The notes under the pieces are model-generated. The model did no database searches and was not told the origin of the DNA. It was given only the letters and a program-made list of their open reading frames with translations. Positions 1 to 5,600 of a stretch of DNA of 6,474 nucleotides are shown here, one piece after another. The position numbers were made by a program, and so were the translations under genes. The first letter of the stretch is position 1. Each line of letters opens with the position of its first letter. The stretch comes from Gammaproteobacteria bacterium (GTDB lineage: Bacteria; Pseudomonadota; Gammaproteobacteria; Pseudomonadales; Oleiphilaceae): NCBI GenBank assembly GCA_029268325.1, contig JAJUGC010000132.1:1-6474 (forward strand), written 5' to 3'.

Positions 1-663
1 ACCTTCCATGGACAGGGCCTGGATGGCCTCGCCACCGAACTCCACTGCATAGCCGGTACCGCCGGCGGTGCCAATCTTGCCGATAATGGCCAGAATGATA
101 TCTTTCGCAGTCACTCCGGGGCCGACCTTGCCGTTGACCCGGATGAGCATGTTTTTCATTTTCTTCTGGACCAGACACTGGGTCGCCAGCACATGCTCTA
201 CTTCAGAGGTGCCAATACCATGTGCCAAGGCTCCAAAAGCACCATGGGTCGAGGTGTGGGAGTCGCCGCACACGATGGTCATGCCCGGCAACGTGGCGCC
301 CTGCTCCGGGCCAATGACGTGAACGATCCCCTGACGCTGATCCTGCATGCCGAACCGGACAATACCAAAGTCTCGGCAGTTTTCTTCCAAGGTTTGTACC
401 TGCACCTTGGATACAGGATCCACAATGCCATCGACGCCTTTCTGCCGCTCTGCCGGAGTGGTCGGTACGTTATGGTCAGGCGTGGCCAGGTTGGCATCAA
501 GCCGCCAAGGCTTGCGACCGGCCAGGCGCAGACCTTCAAAGGCCTGGGGCGACGTGACTTCGTGCAGCAACTGCCGGTCGATATAAATCAATGCGGTTCC
601 GTCCGGGCGTTCGCTAACCACATGGGATTCCCAGAGTTTGTCGTATAAGGTTTTACCTGCCAT
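1..663 (-). CDS. leuC: 3-isopropylmalate dehydratase large subunit, N-terminal 221 residues (partial)
   Basis: LeuC, with the small subunit LeuD, isomerises 2-isopropylmalate to 3-isopropylmalate in cytosolic leucine synthesis. The reading frame starts at the ATG at 663 (MAGKTLYDKLWESHVV) and is open to the window edge, which falls exactly on a codon boundary after residue 221. Family landmarks in order are HEVTSPQAFEGL (34-45), DHNVPT (63-68) and the aconitase-superfamily block PGMTIVCGDSHTSTHG with its continuation GIGTSEVEHVLATQ (about 126-162). Family members are about 465-475 residues, so just under half is seen; the cysteines that hold the 4Fe-4S cluster lie in the missing part. A Shine-Dalgarno-like AGAGGT (673-678) sits 9 bases before the ATG. 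The gene is divergent from a LysR-type regulator, the usual sign of regulation by it; leuD and leuB probably follow off the left edge. Identity is certain from the sequence; the neighbours beyond the edge are inferred. Confidence 0.97.
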   Translation of the reverse strand, partial: MAGKTLYDKLWESHVVSERPDGTALIYIDRQLLHEVTSPQAFEGLRLAGRKPWRLDANLATPDHNVPTTPAERQKGVDGIVDPVSKVQVQTLEENCRDFGIVRFGMQDQRQGIVHVIGPEQGATLPGMTIVCGDSHTSTHGAFGALAHGIGTSEVEHVLATQCLVQKKMKNMLIRVNGKVGPGVTAKDIILAIIGKIGTAGGTGYAVEFGGEAIQALSMEG

Positions 664-672
664 GTTATTCAG

Positions 673-735
673 ACCTCTTCAGGGTAACTGGGCCATTTAC
701 CCAGGCATGCTAACCCTCTACAATCCATAAAACAA
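673..735 (-). promoter_or_regulatory. Candidate leuC promoter and ribosome binding site
   Basis: On the minus strand TTGTTT (730-735) is followed after exactly 17 bp by TAGCAT (707-712), a plausible sigma-70 -35/-10 pair with three and four matches to consensus. It would start transcription near 700, giving a leader of about 37 nucleotides. AGAGGT (673-678) lies 9 bases before the leuC ATG. The match is modest, as expected for an activator-dependent promoter; the assignment is inference. Confidence 0.45.
682..704. repeat. Inverted repeat over the predicted leuC transcription start
   Basis: GGGTAA (682-687) and TTACCC (697-702) form a perfect 6-bp dyad with a 9-bp spacer. A second, overlapping perfect dyad, CTGGG (688-692) with CCCAG (700-704), is nested with it, so the two foldings are mutually exclusive as RNA. 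No T-run follows on either strand, so it does not look like an intrinsic terminator. It may be an operator or an RNA element in the leuC leader. The symmetry is seen directly; the role is inferred. Confidence 0.5.
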
Positions 736-757
736 ATTCATCTTTTTTATATTTTTC

Positions 758-772
758 ATTCCCACTAGGAAT
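758..772. promoter_or_regulatory. Candidate LysR-type regulator binding box (T-N11-A)
   Basis: ATTCC (758-762) and GGAAT (768-772) make a perfect 5-bp dyad with a 5-bp spacer. T759 and A771 form the T-N11-A pattern typical of LysR-type recognition sites. Its centre (765) falls at about -65 of the predicted leuC start site (700), the classic position for activation by this family. It also covers the lysR Shine-Dalgarno AGGA (767-770) and the likely lysR start site downstream of a -10-like TATATT (748-753), which would allow autorepression. The motif is seen; the binding is inferred. Confidence 0.5.
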
Positions 773-776
773 ACCT

Positions 777-1649
777 ATGGATATCCAGGCACTCAAAGCC
801 TTTATCACCGTGGTAGAGTCCGGTTCTTTTTCAGCAGCAGCTGATCGGTTACATATCACCCAACCGGCAGTGACCAAACGCATCCAAGGCCTGGAAAGTC
901 AACTGGGCGCACCTTTGTTCGACCGGTTCCAGCGCCGGATCGTCTTGACCGAAGCCGGTCGCGTCTTGCTCCCCCGCGCCCAGGATGCATTGTTGCAGCT
1001 CTCCCGGGCGGAGCTGGAAATCCAGAACCTATCTGGCATAGTTGGCGGCACCCTGGCCCTGGCAACCAGTCACCATATTGGCCTGCACCGACTGCCGGAA
1101 GTGCTCCGTCACTACACCCGCCGATTCCCGGAAGTAGACCTGCAACTCCAGTTCATGGAGTCGGAAAAGGCCTATGAAGCAATCCTCAACGGCGATGTGG
1201 AACTGGCCTTTGTAACCCTGTCCCCGGAAGCGCCTGCCTCTATCGAGAGCCTGCCCATCTGGGAAGACAGCCTTACCTTTGTGGCGGCCCCCAACCACCC
1301 CCTGCACAGCCTGTGCAACCCCACACTGGAGGATCTGGTGGATTACAACGCCATTCTCCCTGCGCCCTTTACCCACACTTACCGAATCGTCAAACGCCTA
1401 TTCAACGAGCAGGAAATCCCCCTCACAGCCGTCATGCCGACCAATTACCTTGAAACCATCAAAATGATGGTGTCTGTGGGTATGGGGTGGAGCGTGCTGC
1501 CGGATTCCATGCTGGACCACAGCTTGCGCGCCCTGGATCTGAAGGTTTCGCTACAACGTAGCCTGGGGGTGATTTGTCACCGTAACCGCATTCTCAGCAA
1601 CGCGGCCCAAGCCATTGTGCAGCAGGCCAAGGACAGCTGTCCCCAATAG
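777..1649 (+). CDS. LysR-family transcriptional regulator, divergent from leuC
   Basis: This is a 290-residue DNA-binding regulator of usual family length. Residues 1-60 carry the winged helix-turn-helix, with the signature alanines AAADRL (20-25), TQPAVTKRI (28-36) and LE (39-40), followed by LGAPLFDR and LTEAG. From about residue 90 the sequence fits the two-lobed periplasmic-binding-protein-like effector domain (ALATSHHIGLHRLPEVL, then a hinge and MVSVGMGWSVLP near residues 231-244). The ATG at 777 has AGGA 6 bases before it, and the first residues MDIQALKAF are the normal start of the family. It lies back to back with leuC across 113 bp containing a T-N11-A box, so it probably controls leuC, perhaps in response to a leucine-pathway intermediate, and itself. 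It is not E. coli LeuO by appearance. The family call is firm; target and effector are inferred. Confidence 0.93.
   Translation: MDIQALKAFITVVESGSFSAAADRLHITQPAVTKRIQGLESQLGAPLFDRFQRRIVLTEAGRVLLPRAQDALLQLSRAELEIQNLSGIVGGTLALATSHHIGLHRLPEVLRHYTRRFPEVDLQLQFMESEKAYEAILNGDVELAFVTLSPEAPASIESLPIWEDSLTFVAAPNHPLHSLCNPTLEDLVDYNAILPAPFTHTYRIVKRLFNEQEIPLTAVMPTNYLETIKMMVSVGMGWSVLPDSMLDHSLRALDLKVSLQRSLGVICHRNRILSNAAQAIVQQAKDSCPQ
1631..1642. repeat. Perfect 12-bp palindrome at the 3' end of lysR
   Basis: GGACAGCTGTCC is its own reverse complement and lies in the last codons of the LysR gene, just before the 5-bp gap to the convergent transporter gene. It has no loop and no T-run follows, so it is a poor intrinsic terminator. 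A chance palindrome under coding constraint is quite possible. Confidence 0.35.
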
Positions 1650-1654
1650 AATAG

Positions 1655-2815
1655 TTAGCGGCGTCGGGATTCCCGCAAACCCCAGTAAGCCAGCGGAATG
1701 GCCACCGCTGACGCAAGACCGGCCGCCACAAACGCCAAGGCGCCGCCGCCCATTTCGTACAAGAGACCACTGAGCAAGGCTCCGGCACTGCCTCCGGCCC
1801 CGAATCCCAGGCTGCTGTACAAGGCTTGCCCCTGGCCTTGATGGGCCCCGGCAAACCGGGTGTGAACAAATTCGATAGATGCAGCGTGCATAGCGCCAAA
1901 GGTAAAGGCGTGCAGTAACTGCACCAAAGCCATCAACCAGAAACTATCCAGCCAGGCGGGCACCAACAGCCAGCGGGCAGCCGTCAACACCATGCTCCAG
2001 CCGATAATGGCCCGCAATGAAAAACGAACCAGCAGCCGGTGCATAAACATAAACAGCACCACTTCCGCCAGCACGCCCAAACACCAGAGCAAGCCGATCA
2101 CATCCAGCCCATAGCCGGCAGACTGCAAGTACAGGCTGTAGAAGGTGTAGTACGGCCCATGGGAAAGCTGCAGGAGAAAGTTAATGGCAAAGAATGCCAA
2201 GACCGGTCGTTGCCGAACGATGGCAAGAAACCCTTGCCCGTCCTGCTGCCGGGTAATTTTGGGTTCAGTCAGGGGCTGCATACTGGTTAGCCAGATTAGC
2301 CCCAGCACAATCAGCAGACTCACGGGCAACCACCTGACGCTCAGATGCTCCAGCATCAGCCCCAATCCGGTCACAGTCAAAATAAAGCCAACGGAGCCCC
2401 AGACCCGTACCTGGCTATAACGCTCCCGTTGTCCGGCAAGATTATGGAGAGTGACCACCTCAAACTGAGGGAGAACCGCGGTCCAGAAGAAACTGAACAA
2501 GGCCATAAAGGCCCCATAGGCCCAGAAGCTCTCCACCCAGAAGAAACCCAGAAAAAAGAGGCAGGCCAGAAAGCTTCCAACACGCACCATGGCCAGGCGG
2601 CAATGGGCCACATCGCCCAGCCAGCCCCAAAGGTTTGGCGCCAGCAACCGGGTGACCATCAGGATGGCCATTAACTGGCCGATTTCGGTGGGGCCGAACT
2701 GCTGCTCTCGAAGATAAACAGCCCAATAGGGAGCCAGCCCACCGAGCAAGGCGTAATAGAAGAAATAGAACGCCGACAGTCGCCAATAGGGAATGCCGGC
2801 GCGGACCAGACTCAT
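1655..2815 (-). CDS. MFS transporter, HcaT / MFS_1-like family
   Basis: This inner-membrane protein of 386 residues has about twelve hydrophobic segments, arranged six and six around a polar central loop (about 178-200). It resembles the E. coli 3-phenylpropionate permease HcaT along its length: APYWAVYL near 28-35, a loop 2-3 motif GWLGD (64-68), RVWGSVGF (137-144), the SHGPYYTFYSLYLQSAGY region (218-235), GVLAEVVLF (247-255) and LLHAFTFGAMHAAS (300-313). The substrate cannot be read from sequence; an aromatic or other organic acid is a guess from family and from its place behind aroC. The ATG at 2815 follows the aroC stop by 3 bp with no clear Shine-Dalgarno, so translation is probably coupled to aroC. 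Its 3' end faces the LysR gene across 5 bp with no visible terminator, so read-through would make antisense RNA to that gene. The family is well supported, the substrate is unknown. Confidence 0.88.
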   Translation of the reverse strand: MSLVRAGIPYWRLSAFYFFYYALLGGLAPYWAVYLREQQFGPTEIGQLMAILMVTRLLAPNLWGWLGDVAHCRLAMVRVGSFLACLFFLGFFWVESFWAYGAFMALFSFFWTAVLPQFEVVTLHNLAGQRERYSQVRVWGSVGFILTVTGLGLMLEHLSVRWLPVSLLIVLGLIWLTSMQPLTEPKITRQQDGQGFLAIVRQRPVLAFFAINFLLQLSHGPYYTFYSLYLQSAGYGLDVIGLLWCLGVLAEVVLFMFMHRLLVRFSLRAIIGWSMVLTAARWLLVPAWLDSFWLMALVQLLHAFTFGAMHAASIEFVHTRFAGAHQGQGQALYSSLGFGAGGSAGALLSGLLYEMGGGALAFVAAGLASAVAIPLAYWGLRESRRR

Positions 2816-2818
2816 AGG

Positions 2819-3919
2819 TCAGTCAGAACGACGGGCAATATCCGGTGTGGGCGATACCACGTCCATATTCTGGGCCCGATGGCGCAGATAATGATCCATC
2901 AGCACCAGCGCCATCATGGCCTCGGCAATGGGGGTGGCCCGGATACCGACGCAAGGATCGTGTCGGCCTTTGGTGACCACTTCAATGGGCTCGCCATGGA
3001 TATTGATACTGCGCCCGGGCAGATGCAGGCTGGAGGTGGGCTTGAGCGCCATATGGGCGACGATATCCTGGCCGGTGGACAAGCCACCCAGAATGCCGCC
3101 GGCGTTGTTGGACAAGAAGCCTTCCGGGGTCATTTCATCCCGGTGGAGCGTGCCCTTTTGCTCAACGGACGCAAAGCCCGCACCGATTTCCACGCCTTTT
3201 ACCGCGTTGATGCTCATAAAGGCATGGGCCAGTTCCGCATCCAGCCGGTCAAAGATGGGCTCGCCCAGACCGGGCGGCACATTGGAAGCCACCACGGTAA
3301 TCCTGGCGCCGATGGAATCCCCTTCCTTACGGAGCTTGTCCATGTATTCTTCCATCTCGGCAATCTTGTCTGCATCCGGACAGAAAAACGGATTGGAGTT
3401 GACGATGGACCAGTCCACCTTCTCCACCTTGATCGGGCCCAGTTGGGACAGGTAGCCCCGCACCTCGACGCCCAGGCGCTCGCGCAGGTATTTCTTGGCA
3501 ATGGCGCCCGCGGCCACCCGCATGGCGGTTTCCCGGGCGGACGAACGACCGCCGCCGCGATAATCCCGAAAACCGTACTTGTGGGTGTAGGTGTAATCGG
3601 CGTGGGCCGGACGGAAACTGTCCTTGATGTTGCTGTAGTCCTTGGAGCGCTGATCGGTATTTTCAATCAGCAACCCAATGGGCGTGCCGGTGGTTTTGCC
3701 TTCGAAGACTCCCGATAGAATCCGCACCTCATCGGCCTCACGGCGCTGGGTGGTATAACGGGAGGTACCGGGCTTGCGCCGATCCAGATCCACCTGGATG
3801 TCCTCTGCTGACAGCTCCATCCCCGGAGGGCAGCCATCCACGATACATCCCAGGGCCGGTCCGTGACTTTCACCGAAGGTGGTCACCGTAAAAAGCTTGC
3901 CGAACGTATTTCCAGACAT
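2819..3919 (-). CDS. aroC: Chorismate synthase
   Basis: AroC converts 5-enolpyruvylshikimate-3-phosphate to chorismate, the last step of the shikimate pathway, in the cytosol and using reduced FMN as a catalyst. The 366-residue product matches the E. coli enzyme (361 residues) throughout. The three family signatures are present: FGESHGPALGCIVDG (15-29), RGGGRSSARETAMRVAAG (121-138) and KGRHDPCVGIRA (318-329). The conserved histidines of the active site are His19 (GESHG) and His106 (FRPAHADYTY). NNAGGILGG (271-279) and MALKPTSS (290-297) are also intact. The start at 3919 gives the standard MSGNTFGKLFTVTTFGESHG opening; its Shine-Dalgarno is weak. It lies 34 bp after prmB and 3 bp before the transporter gene, so the three are probably co-transcribed. 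Nothing is missing or broken; the call is certain. Confidence 0.98.
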   Translation of the reverse strand: MSGNTFGKLFTVTTFGESHGPALGCIVDGCPPGMELSAEDIQVDLDRRKPGTSRYTTQRREADEVRILSGVFEGKTTGTPIGLLIENTDQRSKDYSNIKDSFRPAHADYTYTHKYGFRDYRGGGRSSARETAMRVAAGAIAKKYLRERLGVEVRGYLSQLGPIKVEKVDWSIVNSNPFFCPDADKIAEMEEYMDKLRKEGDSIGARITVVASNVPPGLGEPIFDRLDAELAHAFMSINAVKGVEIGAGFASVEQKGTLHRDEMTPEGFLSNNAGGILGGLSTGQDIVAHMALKPTSSLHLPGRSINIHGEPIEVVTKGRHDPCVGIRATPIAEAMMALVLMDHYLRHRAQNMDVVSPTPDIARRSD

Positions 3920-3953
3920 GTAATCAACCCAGCTCTAATTAATCCTGAACCTT

Positions 3954-4889
3954 TCAATCCCGCGCCGCCGAAACCCGCTCTTGGAACAATGCTGCATAAT
4001 GAGTCAGCTCTTCCTGGGTCATGAGGAAGATTCCATCGCCACCATGCTCAAATTCCAACCAGGTGAAAGCCACCTCCGGATAGGCCTCTTCCAGGGCAGC
4101 AGCACTATTGCCCACTTCCACCACCAGGCAGCCTTGTTCCGTAAGGTAATCGCTGGCCCGGGCCAAGATAATACGCACCAAATCCAGCCCATCGTCCCCG
4201 GCTTCCAGCCCCAGACGGGGCTCATGGCGAAACTCCATGGGCAGGGACGCCATATCCTGCGCATCCACATAGGGCGGATTAGAGAGAATCAGGTCATACC
4301 GCCCAGTCAGTTGCTCGAACAAGTCAGACTGAACCGCCCGCACCCGGTCATCCACCTGGTGACGCTCAATATTCTTGCGAGCCACCCGCAGGGCGTCTTC
4401 TGAGATATCCACCAGATCCACCTCGGCTTCTGGAAATACCATGGCCGCAGCAATTCCGATACAGCCACTGCCGCAGCAAAGATCCAGCACCCGCTGTACG
4501 GGATCAGCCCGCAGCCAGGGCTGGCATTCATTCTCCAGAAGCTCTGCAATAGGTGAACGCGGGATCAGCACCCGCTGATCCACATAGAAGGGCAAGCCCA
4601 TAAACCAGGCTTCGCCCATAATATAGGGGGCAGGCATGCGCTTTTCGACGCGAAGCCGCAAATTATCCAGGACCTTCAGCTTCTCTGCTTCCGTCAAACG
4701 GGCATCGAGAATATTCGCGTCGGCATTCCAAGGCAAATGCAGGGTGTGCAGCACCAAATGCACCGCTTCATCCCAGGCATTGTCAGTGCCATGGCCGTAA
4801 AATAGCTGAGCCTCATTAAAGCGCGATAAGGCATAACGGATATAATCGCGAACGGTGTGCAACTGCGCGGCAACAACTTTTGAAAACAC
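3954..4889 (-). CDS. prmB: Ribosomal protein uL3 N5-glutamine methyltransferase
   Basis: PrmB transfers a methyl group from S-adenosylmethionine to a glutamine side chain of ribosomal protein uL3 (Gln150 in E. coli), aiding ribosome assembly. It aligns with E. coli PrmB throughout: ALSRFNEAQLFYGHGTDNAWDEAV, then VLIPRSPIAELL, SAM motif I VLDLCCGSGCIGIA, catalytic NPPYVDAQDM, FRHEPRLGLEAGDDGLD and the C-terminal FTWLEFEHGGDGIF. YGHGTDN and RSPI separate it from the release-factor methyltransferase PrmC. The frame is open from an ATG at 4937 (327 residues), but I prefer the GTG at 4889 (311 residues; E. coli has 310). The GTG has AAGGGG 8 bases before it, homology begins just after it, and a promoter -10 (4921-4926) lies inside the longer version. 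It leads a probable prmB-aroC-transporter operon and is divergent from folE. Function is firm; the start is inferred. Confidence 0.95.
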   Translation of the reverse strand: MFSKVVAAQLHTVRDYIRYALSRFNEAQLFYGHGTDNAWDEAVHLVLHTLHLPWNADANILDARLTEAEKLKVLDNLRLRVEKRMPAPYIMGEAWFMGLPFYVDQRVLIPRSPIAELLENECQPWLRADPVQRVLDLCCGSGCIGIAAAMVFPEAEVDLVDISEDALRVARKNIERHQVDDRVRAVQSDLFEQLTGRYDLILSNPPYVDAQDMASLPMEFRHEPRLGLEAGDDGLDLVRIILARASDYLTEQGCLVVEVGNSAAALEEAYPEVAFTWLEFEHGGDGIFLMTQEELTHYAALFQERVSAARD

Positions 4890-4916
4890 GGACGAGGCCC
4901 CTTCCCGAAATAAGCG

Positions 4917-4950
4917 CCCTATTATAGGGGCATCCACTCACAACACTCAA
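4917..4950 (-). promoter_or_regulatory. Promoter of prmB (and probably aroC-MFS), -10 inside a dyad
   Basis: On the minus strand TTGAGT (4945-4950) is followed after 18 bp by a perfect TATAAT (4921-4926), a near-consensus sigma-70 promoter. Transcription would begin near 4914, leaving about 25 nucleotides to the GTG at 4889. The -10 is embedded in an odd dyad, CCCTAT (4917-4922), T, ATAGGG (4924-4929), which also presents TATTAT (4920-4925) on the plus strand. Motif and spacing are seen; activity is inferred. Confidence 0.65.
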
Positions 4951-4964
4951 AGTTGGCTTTACGC

Positions 4965-4990
4965 TACCGGCGTTTTTCGGTACCGTTACC
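4965..4990. repeat. TACCG repeats and inverted repeat in the folE leader region
   Basis: TACCG occurs at 4965-4969, 4981-4985 and, after TT-type spacing, as TTACCG at 4986-4991 boundary. CGGTA (4978-4982) is the inverse of the first copy, giving TACCG-N8-CGGTA, and CGGTACCG (4978-4985) is itself an 8-bp palindrome. This could be an operator or a small leader hairpin upstream of folE; I know no match to a named regulator, and the copies are short enough to be chance. Confidence 0.3.
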
Positions 4991-5026
4991 GCTTCGTTTT
5001 ATTGCTTGTACGAGATATTTGATCCC

Positions 5027-5569
5027 ATGAAAGAGGAATTTGCCCGCATTATCGCGGCGATCGGCGAAGACCCCACGCGCGACGGTCTGCGGGATACCCC
5101 GGAAAGAGCCGCCAAGGCGTTTCAATTCCTGACCAAGGGCTATCACCAGACTTTGGAAGAAGTCGTCAACGGCGCCCTGTTCCCGTCAGACAACAGCGAA
5201 ATGGTGCTGGTCAACAATATCGAGCTTTACTCCATGTGTGAACACCACCTGCTGCCCTTTATCGGGAAATGCCATGTGGCCTATATTCCCACGGGCAAGG
5301 TGATCGGGCTTTCCAAGGTCGCGCGCATTGTGGATATGTATGCTCGCCGTCTGCAGATCCAGGAAAACCTGACCAAGCAGATTGCAGAATCCATTATGGA
5401 AATTACCGACGCCGCCGGTGTGGGCGTGGTCATCGAAGCCCAGCACATGTGCATGATGATGCGTGGCGTGGAAAAGCAAAATTCCGTGATGAAAACATCC
5501 ATGATGCTCGGCAGCTTCCGTAACAATCCCACCACCCGCTCCGAGTTTCTCGCCCTGGTGGGTCGCTAG
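5027..5569 (+). CDS. folE: GTP cyclohydrolase I
   Basis: FolE converts GTP to 7,8-dihydroneopterin triphosphate and formate, the first committed step of tetrahydrofolate synthesis, in the cytosol as a large homo-oligomer. With the ATG at 5027 the product is 180 residues, like Pseudomonas-type FolE proteins and shorter than the 222-residue E. coli enzyme. The zinc ligands are Cys71 and His74 in CEHHLLPFIGK and Cys142 in HMCMMMRG. His73 and His140 are the matching active-site histidines. GLSKVARIVDMYARRLQ (94-110) and GVEKQNSVMKTS (147-158) are also typical, marking this as the zinc-dependent type I enzyme and not the type IB family (FolE2). The frame can be read from a TTG at 5006 (187 residues), but that start has no Shine-Dalgarno and adds residues outside the family alignment. 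The gene is divergent from prmB and convergent with a patatin-like gene. I see no clear dedicated promoter. Confidence 0.97.
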   Translation: MKEEFARIIAAIGEDPTRDGLRDTPERAAKAFQFLTKGYHQTLEEVVNGALFPSDNSEMVLVNNIELYSMCEHHLLPFIGKCHVAYIPTGKVIGLSKVARIVDMYARRLQIQENLTKQIAESIMEITDAAGVGVVIEAQHMCMMMRGVEKQNSVMKTSMMLGSFRNNPTTRSEFLALVGR

Positions 5570-5581
5570 CCATTGCCCGAT

Positions 5582-5600
5582 GGGCCTGCAGAGGCCCGTT
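5582..5600. terminator. Hairpin between convergent folE and patatin-like gene
   Basis: GGGCCT (5582-5587) and AGGCCC (5592-5597) form a perfect GC-rich 6-bp stem with a GCAG loop, 13 bp past the folE stop and ending just before the stop codon of the facing gene. Only GTTT follows on the plus strand and there is no T-run on the minus strand, so intrinsic termination would be weak. Placement between convergent genes supports a terminator role; the short U-tract argues for a partial or factor-assisted one. Confidence 0.4.

Noticed and set aside
193..648. A 151-codon open frame on the plus strand, antisense to leuC
   Set aside because: It is covered by the well-conserved leuC frame and has no family features; a shadow frame.
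679..696. A five-codon minus-strand frame (MAQLP) with a rare Leu TTA codon just before the leuC ribosome binding site
   Set aside because: It is very short, has no ribosome binding site and has a single Leu codon; most likely chance inside the inverted repeat.
718..741. A seven-codon minus-strand frame (MNLFYGL) before leuC with two Leu codons, as a leucine attenuator peptide
   Set aside because: The Leu codons are not in a run, there is no Shine-Dalgarno, the predicted leuC transcript starts after it, and no terminator with a T-run follows.
2879..3718. A 279-codon open frame on the plus strand, antisense to aroC
   Set aside because: It lies wholly inside aroC, shows no recognisable domain, and its composition is what codon bias on the opposite strand produces.
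3920..3953. A separate promoter for aroC between prmB and aroC
   Set aside because: TTGAAA-like and TTAATT-like hexamers occur but not with workable spacing; read-through from the prmB promoter is simpler.
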